Shown here in pieces: positions 1-8,029 of a stretch of DNA of 64,000 nucleotides. The notes beneath the pieces are model-generated. The model was not told the DNA's origin. It ran no database searches and was given only the letters and a program-made list of their open reading frames with translations. The translations under genes and the position numbers were made by a program. Position 1 is the first letter of the stretch, and each line of letters opens with the position of its first letter. Origin of the DNA: Gemmatimonadales bacterium (GTDB taxonomy: Bacteria; Gemmatimonadota; Gemmatimonadetes; Gemmatimonadales; GWC2-71-9); contig DATAOI010000064.1 in the NCBI GenBank assembly GCA_036265815.1, positions 1-64,000 on the forward strand. Direction: 5' to 3'.

Positions 1-140
1 ACTACGACCGCTCGCTGGACGATGTGCGCACCAAGGTGAGCTACGACCTGGAGTACATCCGCCGCCAGAGCCTGCGCGAAGACCTCCGCATCATGCTCAA
101 GACCATCCCCGTCATCCTCCTCCGCCGCGGCGGCTGGTAG
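1..140 (+). CDS. C-terminal end of an initiating sugar transferase (polyprenyl-phosphate hexose-1-phosphate transferase family), 5' end outside the window
   Basis: Only the last 45 residues are present (reading frame from base 3, stop TAG at 138-140). The tail with VSYDLEYIRRQSLREDLRIM followed by a hydrophobic stretch and a basic end matches the C-terminus of the WcaJ/ExoY/RfbP family, where a V-x-x-D-L-x-Y-I-x-x-W-S-L-x-x-D segment precedes the final helix. Such enzymes load the first sugar phosphate onto undecaprenyl phosphate in the inner membrane. It stands directly upstream of glycosyltransferases and flippases on the same strand, which fits an initiating enzyme for the polysaccharide locus. 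Family assignment rests on this short tail only. Confidence 0.75.
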   Translation, partial: YDRSLDDVRTKVSYDLEYIRRQSLREDLRIMLKTIPVILLRRGGW

Positions 141-269
141 CCCTCGACCCAGCCGCCGGTACACCCTGATCCAGTCCAGTCGCCCGCCGCGCCGGAACGG
201 GTATTGCTACTCCCCGGCGAGTCATGCAGGTATTTTCGACATAGCCCCCAGGGAAGCGACGACGCGACC

Positions 270-1244
270 ATGACCGTACCCGGCACGCCCGCAGCGCCTC
301 CGCCCGCGCCCGACCTCTCGGTCGTGGCACCGCTGTACAACGAGTCCGAGAACGTGAAGCCGCTGGTCGAGTGGATCGTCCAGGCGCTCGAGGGCGACCG
401 TCGCTCCTACGAGATCATTCTGGTGGACGATGGCAGCCGCGACGACACCTGGGCCCAGGTGGTCCAGGCGGCCGCCGCCGATCACCGCATCCGGGGGTTG
501 CGCCTGGGCCGCAACGTGGGACAGACCGCGGCCATGATGGCGGGATTTGATCACGCTCAGGGGCAGGTGGTGGTTTCGCTGGACGGGGACCTGCAGAACG
601 ATCCGCGGGATATCCCCGCGTTGATCGCCAAGCTGGATGAGGGTTACGACCTGGTCTGTGGCTGGCGGGAACGGCGCCAGGACAAGCTGCTGCTGCGGAA
701 GGTTCCCTCCTGGGTGGCCAATCGCATCATCCGCCGGCTGACGGGCGTACCCATCACCGATAACGGCTGCTCGCTGAAGGCCTACCGCCGCACCCTGCTG
801 AGTCGCATCTCGCTGTACGCCGAGCAACACCGGTTCATTCCCGCCTTGTCGGCCAGCGTGGGGGCCCGGATCGCCGAGATGCCGGTGCGGCATCATGCCC
901 GCCGCTTCGGCGAGAGCAAGTACGGAATCTCCCGCACGGTCAAGGTGCTGGCGGACCTGATCACGCTCAAGATGATCACCACCTTCCGCTCGCGGCCGCT
1001 GGTGGGCTTCATCACCGCGTCGCTCCCTCCGCTGGGCGCGGCGCTGGTCTTCACCATCCTCTGGCTGGTCGCGTTGACCCAGTTCGCCCCGGTGAAGTCC
1101 ACGGCGCTGGTGTTTCCCGGAGCGGCGGCCCTCTGGCTCGCCACTGCGCTGTATCTATTCATGCTCGGGCTGGTGGCCGAGGTGGCGCTGCGCACCGAGC
1201 AGGCAAGCGCCAACGCCACCCCGACTGCCTGGGAGGTCGGTTGA
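270..1244 (+). CDS. GT2 glycosyltransferase, DPM1/ArnC/GtrB type, with two C-terminal membrane segments
   Basis: Predicted 324-residue polyisoprenyl-phosphate sugar transferase acting at the cytoplasmic face of the inner membrane. The GT-A fold opens with VVAPLYNESENV (about 18-29); LVDDGS (51-56) and the metal-binding DGD in SLDGDLQNDP (105-107) are intact. Hydrophobic segments lie near 246-272 and 278-307. A TTG at 204 is in frame, but ATG 270 is preferred because the fold begins soon after it and a weak GGAAG precedes it. TATTTT at 231-236 is a possible -10 box. The next gene overlaps or abuts its stop and is a divergent paralogue, suggesting a paired function. Confidence 0.85.
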   Translation: MTVPGTPAAPPPAPDLSVVAPLYNESENVKPLVEWIVQALEGDRRSYEIILVDDGSRDDTWAQVVQAAAADHRIRGLRLGRNVGQTAAMMAGFDHAQGQVVVSLDGDLQNDPRDIPALIAKLDEGYDLVCGWRERRQDKLLLRKVPSWVANRIIRRLTGVPITDNGCSLKAYRRTLLSRISLYAEQHRFIPALSASVGARIAEMPVRHHARRFGESKYGISRTVKVLADLITLKMITTFRSRPLVGFITASLPPLGAALVFTILWLVALTQFAPVKSTALVFPGAAALWLATALYLFMLGLVAEVALRTEQASANATPTAWEVG

Positions 1245-1246
1245 CC

Positions 1247-2236
1247 ATGACAGCCAAGGGAGTGCTGATGGAGCCACTGCCGACGCCCCTGCGTGCGGCC
1301 CACCCCGCCGGGGAGCGGCTGGTGTCTGTCGTGGTTCCGGTGGTGGAGCGGGTCGACGATCTGGTCGCGCTCTATCGGGAGTTCACGCCGGAGCTGGCCA
1401 CCCGCGGCGAGCGGTTCGAGTTTGTGTTCGTGTTCGACGGCGGCTTCGAGCCCAGCCCCGAGCTGCTGCTGCTGAGCCGGGAGATCGCGGACATTCACCT
1501 GTTGCGCTTCGCCCAGCGGTTCGGAGAGACGGCGGCGCTTCGGCTGGGAATCGAGCGGAGCCGGGGCGAGGTGATTCTCACCCTCCCGGCCTATCCCCAG
1601 GTGCGCCCTGAGGGTCTCGCGCCGTTGCTCGACGCGGTGGACGGCGGGGCGGACATGGCCGTAGCCAACCGATCGCCGCGGCTCGACAGCTGGCTCAACC
1701 GGATGCAGTCGCGCGCGTTTCATCAGATCCTGGGCGGCATCTCCGACCATCGCTTTCACGACATGGCCTGCGGTGTCCGGGCGATGAGCCGGCGGGTGGC
1801 CGAGGCACTACCGCTCTACGGGGACATGCACCGCTTCATTCCGGCGATCGCGATGCGTGAAGGGTTCGTGGTCCAGGAAGTCGCGGTGCCGCAGCATCCG
1901 CGGAACGCGGGCACGAGGGTGTACGGCCCCGCGGTCTATTTCCGCCGCTTGCTCGACATCGCGACCTTCTTCTTTCTGGCCAAGTTCACCGAGAAGCCGC
2001 TGCGGTTCTTCGGCCTGGTCGGATCGGCGTTCCTGGGAGTCGGAGGCATCGTCTCCTTCGCATTGCTGGTGGAGCGGCTCCAGGGCAATCCCATCGCCAA
2101 TCGGCCGCTGCTGCTCCTGGGCGTGCTGCTGATCGCCCTGGGTGTCCAGCTGATCGGATTGGGGCTGGTCGGGGAGATCATTGTCCATCTCCGCGCACCC
2201 CACCGGCGAGCCTACCGCGTGCGAGAGCGGATCTGA
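1247..2236 (+). CDS. GT2-like membrane protein lacking the DxD motif (paralogue of the preceding gene)
   Basis: A 329-residue protein with the same architecture as its neighbour: GT-A-like N-terminal half, then two hydrophobic segments near the C-terminus. It keeps the early strand and FVFDGG (61-66), but the position equivalent to the neighbour's DGD reads P-A-Y (114-116, in LTLPAYPQV), so the metal/nucleotide ligand is absent. The later CGVRAMSRR and MHRFIPA segments are still recognisable. It is either a non-catalytic partner of the upstream enzyme or a glycosyltransferase using another donor-binding geometry. ATG 1247 sits two bases after the previous stop; TTG 1241 is an alternative. The reading frame is intact, so it is not a simple pseudogene. 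Confidence 0.75.
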   Translation: MTAKGVLMEPLPTPLRAAHPAGERLVSVVVPVVERVDDLVALYREFTPELATRGERFEFVFVFDGGFEPSPELLLLSREIADIHLLRFAQRFGETAALRLGIERSRGEVILTLPAYPQVRPEGLAPLLDAVDGGADMAVANRSPRLDSWLNRMQSRAFHQILGGISDHRFHDMACGVRAMSRRVAEALPLYGDMHRFIPAIAMREGFVVQEVAVPQHPRNAGTRVYGPAVYFRRLLDIATFFFLAKFTEKPLRFFGLVGSAFLGVGGIVSFALLVERLQGNPIANRPLLLLGVLLIALGVQLIGLGLVGEIIVHLRAPHRRAYRVRERI

Positions 2237-2546
2237 GTGGTGGGGTCGCAAATCACGGCAGCAAAAGCCGGTTCAGACCATTGTTTACGCTGGCAGTGTA
2301 AAATTCATCTACGGTTCGCCGCGAACCGGGGGGCACCGATCTGGTCGCCGCTGCCCCGGGATCGCTGTTCCGAAATGCCGCTCGGCGGATGCACTCTCCT
2401 GGGCCAGAGCGAGGGACCAATGGCGGGGACGCAAGCCGACATCGAGTTCGGCGGACGGGCCTCGGGGTTCCACCGAGGCGCTGTCGGGAGCTTGGCGACG
2501 TGACTGGTCGGCCTGGGATGCCCGGTGGTGGGCCGGAGGTCTCCAG
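2237..2546 (+). promoter_or_regulatory. 310-bp gene-free stretch with a candidate -10 box and a hairpin
   Basis: No credible gene is seen here. An A+T-rich patch around 2259-2312 contains TAAAAT (2299-2304), a good -10 hexamer, though no convincing -35 lies 16-18 bases upstream. About 8 bases downstream, CGGTTCG (2312-2318) and CGAACCG (2322-2328) form a 7-bp hairpin with a CCG loop, which would sit at the very 5' end of the predicted transcript. The remaining ~220 bases would be an untranslated leader for the GT4 gene at 2547. A weak 88-codon frame (2237-2503) shows no recognisable domain. Confidence 0.3.
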
Positions 2547-3743
2547 GTGAAGATCCTCCTCATCGCTCCCCATCCCTTCTTTCAAGCCCGCGGCACCCCT
2601 ATCGCCGTCCGGAGGGTTCTGGAGTTCCTCAGCGCGCGCGGCCACCAGGTCGATCTGCTGACCTTCCATGAAGGCGCCGACGTCGAGATTCCCAATTGCC
2701 GCATCTTCCGGATCGTGCGGGTGCCGGGAATCCGGAACATCCGACCGGGATTCTCCCTGAAGAAGATCGTCTGCGACACCTTCATGTTCGCCAAGTGCCT
2801 CGGCATGATCCGGCGCACCCGGTACGATCTGATTCACGCGGTCGAAGAGGGGGCGTTCATCGCGGCGTTCATGCAGGCAGTGGCCGGCGTCCCGTATGTC
2901 TACGACATGGACTCCTCGCTCGCCGAGCAGCTGGTCGAGACCTACCCCGAGCTGCAGATCGTCTTCCCCATTCTCCGGCGGCTGGAAGCGATCGCGGTGC
3001 GGCGCAGCCTGGGCGTACTGACGGTCTGTGCGGCGCTGGAGGACGTGGCGCTTGCCCACGCGCCAGAGAAGACGGTGGGCCGGGTGGAAGACACCACCCT
3101 GCTCACCAGCGGAGCTCCGTACAGCCAGAATGGCGACGTGCGACTGCCCCAGGGCGCCGACGGCGGACCGGTGGTGATGTACGTGGGAAATCTGGAGCGG
3201 TACCAGGGGATCGGCTTGCTGCTCGAGGGCTTCCGCCACACGCTGGCGCGGGTGCCCAGCGCCAGACTGGTGATCGTCGGCGGCCAGGGCGACGACGTCG
3301 ACCGGTACCGGAGTCTCGCGGCCTCGCTCGGCATCCTTCCCGCGGTCTACTTCACCGGTCCCCGTCCGCTCGCCCTGCTGGGTGAGCTCTTCCGGCAGGC
3401 CGACGTGCTGGTCTCGCCTCGTCTCAAGGGACTCAACACGCCGATGAAGATCTACTCCTACCTCGACTCCGGCACGGCGGTTCTGGCCACCCGGATTCGC
3501 ACCCACACGCAGGTACTCAACGACGAGAACGCCTACCTGGTCGACCCGGAGCCGCAGGCCCTCGGCGGCGGCCTGGCCGAGCTGTTGAGCGACAGCGCCT
3601 TGCGGGAGCGGCTCGCGCGCCAGGCCAAGGCCTATGTCCAGCGGGAGTTCACGCCGGAAGCGGCCTGGCGCAAGCTGGACACCTTCTATCGGCAGATGGA
3701 ATCCAGGGCGGTCGAGGCCCGGGCGGTCGAGGCCAGGGCGTGA
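2547..3743 (+). CDS. GT4 family glycosyltransferase
   Basis: 398-residue GT-B enzyme predicted to add a sugar to the growing lipid-linked glycan in the cytoplasm. The N-terminal Rossmann domain starts KILLIAPHPFFQARGTP, and the C-terminal half has VMYVGNLERYQGIGLLLEG, a glycine-rich IVGG strand and SPRLKGLNTPMKIYSYLDSG, a variant of the usual E-x7-E donor site. GTG 2547 is chosen over upstream in-frame starts because GGAGG (2535-2539) is well spaced and the Rossmann strand begins at once. The last residues are encoded by a 15-bp direct repeat (RAVEARAVEARA). The stop overlaps the next gene's GTG. Confidence 0.88.
   Translation: MKILLIAPHPFFQARGTPIAVRRVLEFLSARGHQVDLLTFHEGADVEIPNCRIFRIVRVPGIRNIRPGFSLKKIVCDTFMFAKCLGMIRRTRYDLIHAVEEGAFIAAFMQAVAGVPYVYDMDSSLAEQLVETYPELQIVFPILRRLEAIAVRRSLGVLTVCAALEDVALAHAPEKTVGRVEDTTLLTSGAPYSQNGDVRLPQGADGGPVVMYVGNLERYQGIGLLLEGFRHTLARVPSARLVIVGGQGDDVDRYRSLAASLGILPAVYFTGPRPLALLGELFRQADVLVSPRLKGLNTPMKIYSYLDSGTAVLATRIRTHTQVLNDENAYLVDPEPQALGGGLAELLSDSALRERLARQAKAYVQREFTPEAAWRKLDTFYRQMESRAVEARAVEARA
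3706..3735 (+). repeat. Two tandem 15-bp units at the 3' end of the GT4 gene
   Basis: GGGCGGTCGAGGCCC is followed at once by GGGCGGTCGAGGCCA, plus a partial third unit before the stop. The repeat stays in frame and only lengthens a charged C-terminal tail (AVEAR units), so it looks like a slippage product without functional meaning. Confidence 0.85.
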
Positions 3744-4960
3744 AGCGGCTGTGGTACTCCCCGACGCTGCGCAGCATGGTGGTCTACGGCGCGGCGGGGT
3801 TGGGGTTCGCGGGCGCCAACCTGATCCTGGCGCGGGTCCTGTCGGAGGTGGAGTACGGCGTCTTCACCCTGGTGACCGCGCTGGTAAACCTGGGCTTCTC
3901 GCTCGCCCCGGTCGGATTGGACGGCCTGGTGCTCCGGCACCACCTGGTGGCAGGTCCCCGGCTGGTGGGCCGGGTGCTTCTCGTCACCACACTGGTGGGG
4001 CTGGCCTTCGCGGCAATTGGTGCCGTGGGGTACAAGCTCGACCCGATGCTGTTGGCGCTGCTGCTGATCTCCACCGTCGCGGGTGGCGCCATGATGGTGG
4101 CCAGTGCTCAGTTTCAGAGCGATCAGCGGTTCGGCCTCTCGCTGGCGCTGCTTCAGAGTCCCAATATCGTCCTGCTGCTCGCCGCGCTGGCGACGGTGGC
4201 GGTGCATGGCACCCACGCCTGGCTTCCGCTGCTGATCGCCACTGCGGGCCTCATCCTGGCGGCGTTCTATGGCTGGCGGATCCTCTCCCGTGAAGACCAG
4301 CGTCGCCGGCCGATCGAGGGCGCGCTCCCCTGGGGCGAGGCGCTCTCGTACGCGGGGCTCCAGGCGTCCGGCCTCCTGCTGATCCAGCTCGATCGCCTGG
4401 TCATTCCCCACGCGCTTCCGATCCAGGACCTCGCCACTTTCGGGGTCCTCTCCGCCATCGCGGGCTCGCTCTTCCGGGTGCTTCAGATGGGGGTCGGCTA
4501 TACGCTGCTACCTCAGCTTCGGGCGGCGCCGGACGTGCCCGCGCGCCGGCGGCTGATCGCGCACGAGGCGCGCCTGGTCAGCGTGATCGCCCTGCTGGGC
4601 TCTGCGTTCATCTGGGTGGTGACGCCGCTGGTGGAGCGCTGGTTCCTGGCCGGTAAGTATCACCTGGGCGGGTCCCTCGTCCTGGCGGCCATCGTGGCCG
4701 GAATCGCCAAGATCCTCAACTCGTTCAGCAAGTCCGCCATCTCGGCGCTGGGCGATGCCCGGGAGCTGAGGCTGGTGAATGTGACGGGTTGGGCTGCGGT
4801 CGCCATCGCGATACCGGCGGCACTGTTCGGCGCGCACTGGGGGCTGGCCGGGCTCATTTATGGGGTGGGGCTGGGCTGGGTGCTGCGCTCGGTGACCGCA
4901 TTCCATCTGGCGCTGCGCCACCTGCGGCTCCCCGCCCCGGTGCCGGTCACCGCCCCCTGA
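3740..4960 (+). CDS. Polysaccharide flippase (Wzx/MurJ-like, MOP superfamily)
   Basis: 406-residue, very hydrophobic protein with about 12 membrane segments and the family opening in which a short basic N-terminus is followed by GAAGLGFAGANLILARVLSEVEYGVFTL. MOP-superfamily flippases move undecaprenyl-linked glycan units to the periplasmic side. The GTG start overlaps the stop of the upstream GT4 gene (GTGA), indicating translational coupling. A second flippase at 9286-10884 in the same locus suggests two substrates or two sub-loci. Confidence 0.85.
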   Translation: MKRLWYSPTLRSMVVYGAAGLGFAGANLILARVLSEVEYGVFTLVTALVNLGFSLAPVGLDGLVLRHHLVAGPRLVGRVLLVTTLVGLAFAAIGAVGYKLDPMLLALLLISTVAGGAMMVASAQFQSDQRFGLSLALLQSPNIVLLLAALATVAVHGTHAWLPLLIATAGLILAAFYGWRILSREDQRRRPIEGALPWGEALSYAGLQASGLLLIQLDRLVIPHALPIQDLATFGVLSAIAGSLFRVLQMGVGYTLLPQLRAAPDVPARRRLIAHEARLVSVIALLGSAFIWVVTPLVERWFLAGKYHLGGSLVLAAIVAGIAKILNSFSKSAISALGDARELRLVNVTGWAAVAIAIPAALFGAHWGLAGLIYGVGLGWVLRSVTAFHLALRHLRLPAPVPVTAP

Positions 4961-4963
4961 GTC

Positions 4964-6787
4964 ATGGGGGCCGTGTACGGAATACTGGGGGAGGGCGATC
5001 TCGCCGAGGTCCGGGCGATGGGAGAACGCCTGTCGCACCGTGGTTCGCACGCCCAGGCGTGGTCCCTCTCGCCCCGAGTTCATCTCGGCATCCGGGGCAG
5101 CAGCGAGACGATCCTGGCCCAGGCGGACGGTGTCCTAGCCTTCGACGGCGCGGTCGACAATCGGAGTGAGCTGGCCCGGCTGCTCAAGCAGGCCCACCCG
5201 GCTGATGCCACGCCGCGTGACGACGCGGCCCTCCTGGTTGAGCTGCTCTGCTCGCTCGGGGCCGAGGCTCTCGCCCTCGTCGCGGGCCAGTTCGCCTTCG
5301 CCTTCTGGCATGCCCCCACCCGGCGGCTGATGCTCGCCCGCGACCGCATCGGATACGCCCCGCTCTATTTCACGGCCGACCACCGGCGCTTCATCTTCGC
5401 CAGCGAGTACAAGGCGCTCCTCGCCATCGGCTCGGTCCCTGCCCGACCGAACCGTGACGCTCTCCAGACCATTCAGTCAACCAAGTGGGTTCAACCCGGC
5501 GTGAGCTGCCTGGAGCAGGTCTATCCGGTGGCTCCGGGCACCTGGCTGGAGTTGGACCCGGAGCGGATGCACACCGCGCGCTACTGGGACATCCCCATAC
5601 GGGTGATCCACCAGGACGAAGACCGGCACGCCGCCGCCCTGCGCGAGTCGTTCCTCGAAACGCTGCGCCGGCAGACTCAGCCCTACCAGCGGATCGGGGT
5701 CTCACTGAGCGGCGGACTCGATTCGGCCGTGATGGCCGCGGGAGCGCGCCAGGTGCTCGGGACCAGGGAGCTGCACACCTTCAGCGCCGGCTTCGGAGAG
5801 GACGATCGAGAGCTGGTCAATGCCGCGGCGGTGGCGCGGGAGCTCGGCACCCGGCACCACCCGCTGGTCCTGAAGCCGGGTGACCTGCCGGGCCTCCTGC
5901 CGTGGATGACCTGGTATCTGGAGGAGCCGATCGGCCGGGAGGACATCGCCTACCTCTTCGTCGCGGCGCGGGAGGCGGCACGGCATGTCGAGCTGGTGCT
6001 GGCTGGCTTCGGATTCGACGGGCTGTTCGCGGGGCAGCCGCGGCACCGTCTGGTAGACCTAGCGACCCGCCTTCCGCCACTGCGGCGGCCGCTGGAGGAG
6101 TTCTACGACTACACCGTCCGGAGCGTCGAGCCTCGCACGCTGCCGGGCCGTGCGCTCAAGGCCGCATACTTCCACGGGCGCGAGTATCCGGCGCCACGGG
6201 TATCGGGCGCGGCACCGTTGCCCCAGTTCGGCGGCTTTCCCCGCGGTGGAGACCAGCCGCTGACCGAGTTCCTCCGGCGTGGATTCATGGTACTCCCCTA
6301 CCAGCATCCGATCGAGCGCCTGTACAGCGCAGCCGGCGTGCGGATGAACGCGCACCACACCGATCCAGGCTTCCTGGCTACGGCGCTCGGCATCCCGGAC
6401 CGGCTCAAGATTCACGGTCGGACCCAGAAGTACATCCTGCGGAAGGCGTGCGCGGGGCTGCTGCCGCAAACGATGCTGGCAGCGGGTAAGAGCTTCAACC
6501 GGCTCAGGCACGACAAGGAGATGAGCGACGTGCTGGATCGGATGGGAGATGAGCTGCTGGAGCCGGCGGCGGTGCGGAGCCGAGGTCTCTTCGATCCAGG
6601 GTACGTCGGCCGGCTGCGGCAGCGCCCGGCGGGCACACCGTACAGCCAGGAGCGTGCCTACCGGCTCTGGTCGCTGCTCCTGGCCGAGATCTGGGCTCGC
6701 CAGTACCTCGACCGGCGGGGTGCGCCGCCTGTCGTGGAGCTCCCACCGGTCCGCCACGCGGGCGGTTCACCGGCTATCGCGCCGTGA
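4964..6787 (+). CDS. Asparagine-synthetase-like amidotransferase lacking the N-terminal Cys nucleophile
   Basis: 607-residue protein with the two-domain layout of class II glutamine amidotransferases: an N-terminal Ntn-type domain and a C-terminal ATP-pyrophosphatase domain with SLSGGLDSAVMAAG (about 246-259). In AsnB the first residues are M-C-G and Cys2 hydrolyses glutamine; here the protein starts MGAVYGILG. The in-frame codon two triplets upstream is the previous gene's TGA, so no alternative start restores Cys. The synthetase half looks intact, so free ammonia use or a different ligation (as in beta-lactam synthetases) is possible. It probably modifies a polymer sugar or precursor. Its 3' end overlaps the convergent SDR gene by 14 bases. 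Confidence 0.85.
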   Translation: MGAVYGILGEGDLAEVRAMGERLSHRGSHAQAWSLSPRVHLGIRGSSETILAQADGVLAFDGAVDNRSELARLLKQAHPADATPRDDAALLVELLCSLGAEALALVAGQFAFAFWHAPTRRLMLARDRIGYAPLYFTADHRRFIFASEYKALLAIGSVPARPNRDALQTIQSTKWVQPGVSCLEQVYPVAPGTWLELDPERMHTARYWDIPIRVIHQDEDRHAAALRESFLETLRRQTQPYQRIGVSLSGGLDSAVMAAGARQVLGTRELHTFSAGFGEDDRELVNAAAVARELGTRHHPLVLKPGDLPGLLPWMTWYLEEPIGREDIAYLFVAAREAARHVELVLAGFGFDGLFAGQPRHRLVDLATRLPPLRRPLEEFYDYTVRSVEPRTLPGRALKAAYFHGREYPAPRVSGAAPLPQFGGFPRGGDQPLTEFLRRGFMVLPYQHPIERLYSAAGVRMNAHHTDPGFLATALGIPDRLKIHGRTQKYILRKACAGLLPQTMLAAGKSFNRLRHDKEMSDVLDRMGDELLEPAAVRSRGLFDPGYVGRLRQRPAGTPYSQERAYRLWSLLLAEIWARQYLDRRGAPPVVELPPVRHAGGSPAIAP

Positions 6788-7805
6788 TCGGATCAGGATT
6801 CGTCCGGCTGGGTTCGGGCGCAGGGCGGAGACGGTCGATATATCCGTTGGCGACGTACCAGTCGAGCGTCCTCCGGATCCCGTCGGCGAGGCTCACCTGC
6901 GGGGCGTAGCCGAGCAGCCGTTTGGCTTTTTCGATGCTGAACGCGCGACTCTTGGTATAGAAGTCCACCCGCCGCCGGTGAATTGGCGGCTCGATACCCA
7001 AGGGGACGCAGAGCTTCTCGCAGATGCTCCCGGCGATCTGGAACGGACGCGCAGGCAGGCGCAGCCGCGGTGGCGGTACCCTGGCGGCCGCCGCGATCAT
7101 GTCCGCGAGCTCCCGCAGTTTCTGATATCCGTCTCCACCCAGGATGAATACTTCGCCCACCGCCCGCGGATGCGTGCCGAGGAGACGCAACCCGCGGATG
7201 AGGTCGTCGATATACACCATGTGGTAGTAGTTCTCGCCGCCGCCCACCAGGGGGAACCGTTGGCGGGCGACCATCCGGAACATCTTGAGCAGACGGGTAT
7301 CTCCCGGGCCGTAGATTGCCGTGGGCCGCGCGACGGTCAAGGGAAGCCGATCACGATAGGAGAGCGCGAGCCGCTCAGCCTCGTACTTGGTCTCCTGATA
7401 GACGTCGCCCGGGTGGTACGCGGCCCCCTCGTCGGCAGGCGGGGCGGCGATATGGCCGTGGACCCCGACCGTGCTGCAGTGGACGTAGCGACGGACGCCG
7501 GTGGCGATCGCTGCGTCCAGCAGCCGGCGCGACGCCGCGACGTTCACCTCCCGATAGTGCTGATCCGTGTGCTTGGCCTCCCGGTACACTGCCGCGAGAT
7601 GGTAGACCGTCTGCACACCCGGCATCGCCCGGGGCGCCAGCTCCGGGTCGGCGAGATCCCCCGCGACGACCTCCACCTCGGCCGGAAGTAGCTCGCGGGC
7701 CCGGCTGGAGGAGCGGACCACCGCCCGCACCCGCCGGCCCTCCAAAACGAGCGAGCGAACCAGATACCGGCCGGTGAACCCAGTCGCTCCGGTCACCAGG
7801 GTCAC
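6774..7805 (-). CDS. NAD-dependent epimerase/dehydratase (extended SDR family)
   Basis: 343-residue extended SDR. The nucleotide-binding loop TLVTGATGFTGRYLV begins at residue 2, STVGVHG carries the catalytic Ser/Thr region and YQETK is the Y-x3-K pair. Such enzymes epimerise, dehydrate or reduce nucleotide sugars or related substrates; the exact substrate cannot be read. GTG 7805 is preferred over ATG 7832 because AGGAGG (complement of 7811-7816) precedes GTG with a short spacer, whereas the ATG has no ribosome-binding site. It is the only minus-strand gene in this part of the locus. Confidence 0.85.
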   Translation of the reverse strand: MTLVTGATGFTGRYLVRSLVLEGRRVRAVVRSSSRARELLPAEVEVVAGDLADPELAPRAMPGVQTVYHLAAVYREAKHTDQHYREVNVAASRRLLDAAIATGVRRYVHCSTVGVHGHIAAPPADEGAAYHPGDVYQETKYEAERLALSYRDRLPLTVARPTAIYGPGDTRLLKMFRMVARQRFPLVGGGENYYHMVYIDDLIRGLRLLGTHPRAVGEVFILGGDGYQKLRELADMIAAAARVPPPRLRLPARPFQIAGSICEKLCVPLGIEPPIHRRRVDFYTKSRAFSIEKAKRLLGYAPQVSLADGIRRTLDWYVANGYIDRLRPAPEPSRTNPDPITAR

Positions 7806-7866
7806 CGGGCCCTCCTGCACGCGTGCGATCATGAAATATGTGATAAACCTTCGGAGCCGGCGCCAC

Positions 7867-7882
7867 TGTGACCATGGTCACG
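7867..7882. promoter_or_regulatory. Candidate CRP/FNR-family operator (TGTGA-N6-TCACG)
   Basis: The 14-bp perfect palindrome GTGACCATGGTCAC (7868-7881) sits inside TGTGA-CCATGG-TCACG, nine of ten positions of the classical CRP consensus TGTGA-N6-TCACA. It lies in the divergent gap between the SDR gene and the GT4 gene at 8030. TATCAT at 7925-7930 on the plus strand would give a start point about 62 bases from the palindrome centre, the spacing of class I CRP activation. Site recognition is by eye. Confidence 0.4.
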
Positions 7883-8029
7883 CCGCTGGTTGCCAAATTG
7901 TCCGATCTTCAGGAACATTGGCCCTATCATGCGGCGAGCACTGGCGGGCGACCAGGACCGTTGCCGCCGAGGTGCTGCCGCCCCGCTGGTGATTGCCGGC
8001 ATTCACCCTTGCGAGGAACGCGTATCCCG

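Noticed and set aside
2181-2546. N-terminal extension of the GT4 gene at 2547, or a separate small gene at 2237-2503
   Set aside because: Composition is unlike the flanking proteins, no domain is seen, and GTG 2547 has a good Shine-Dalgarno and begins the Rossmann fold.
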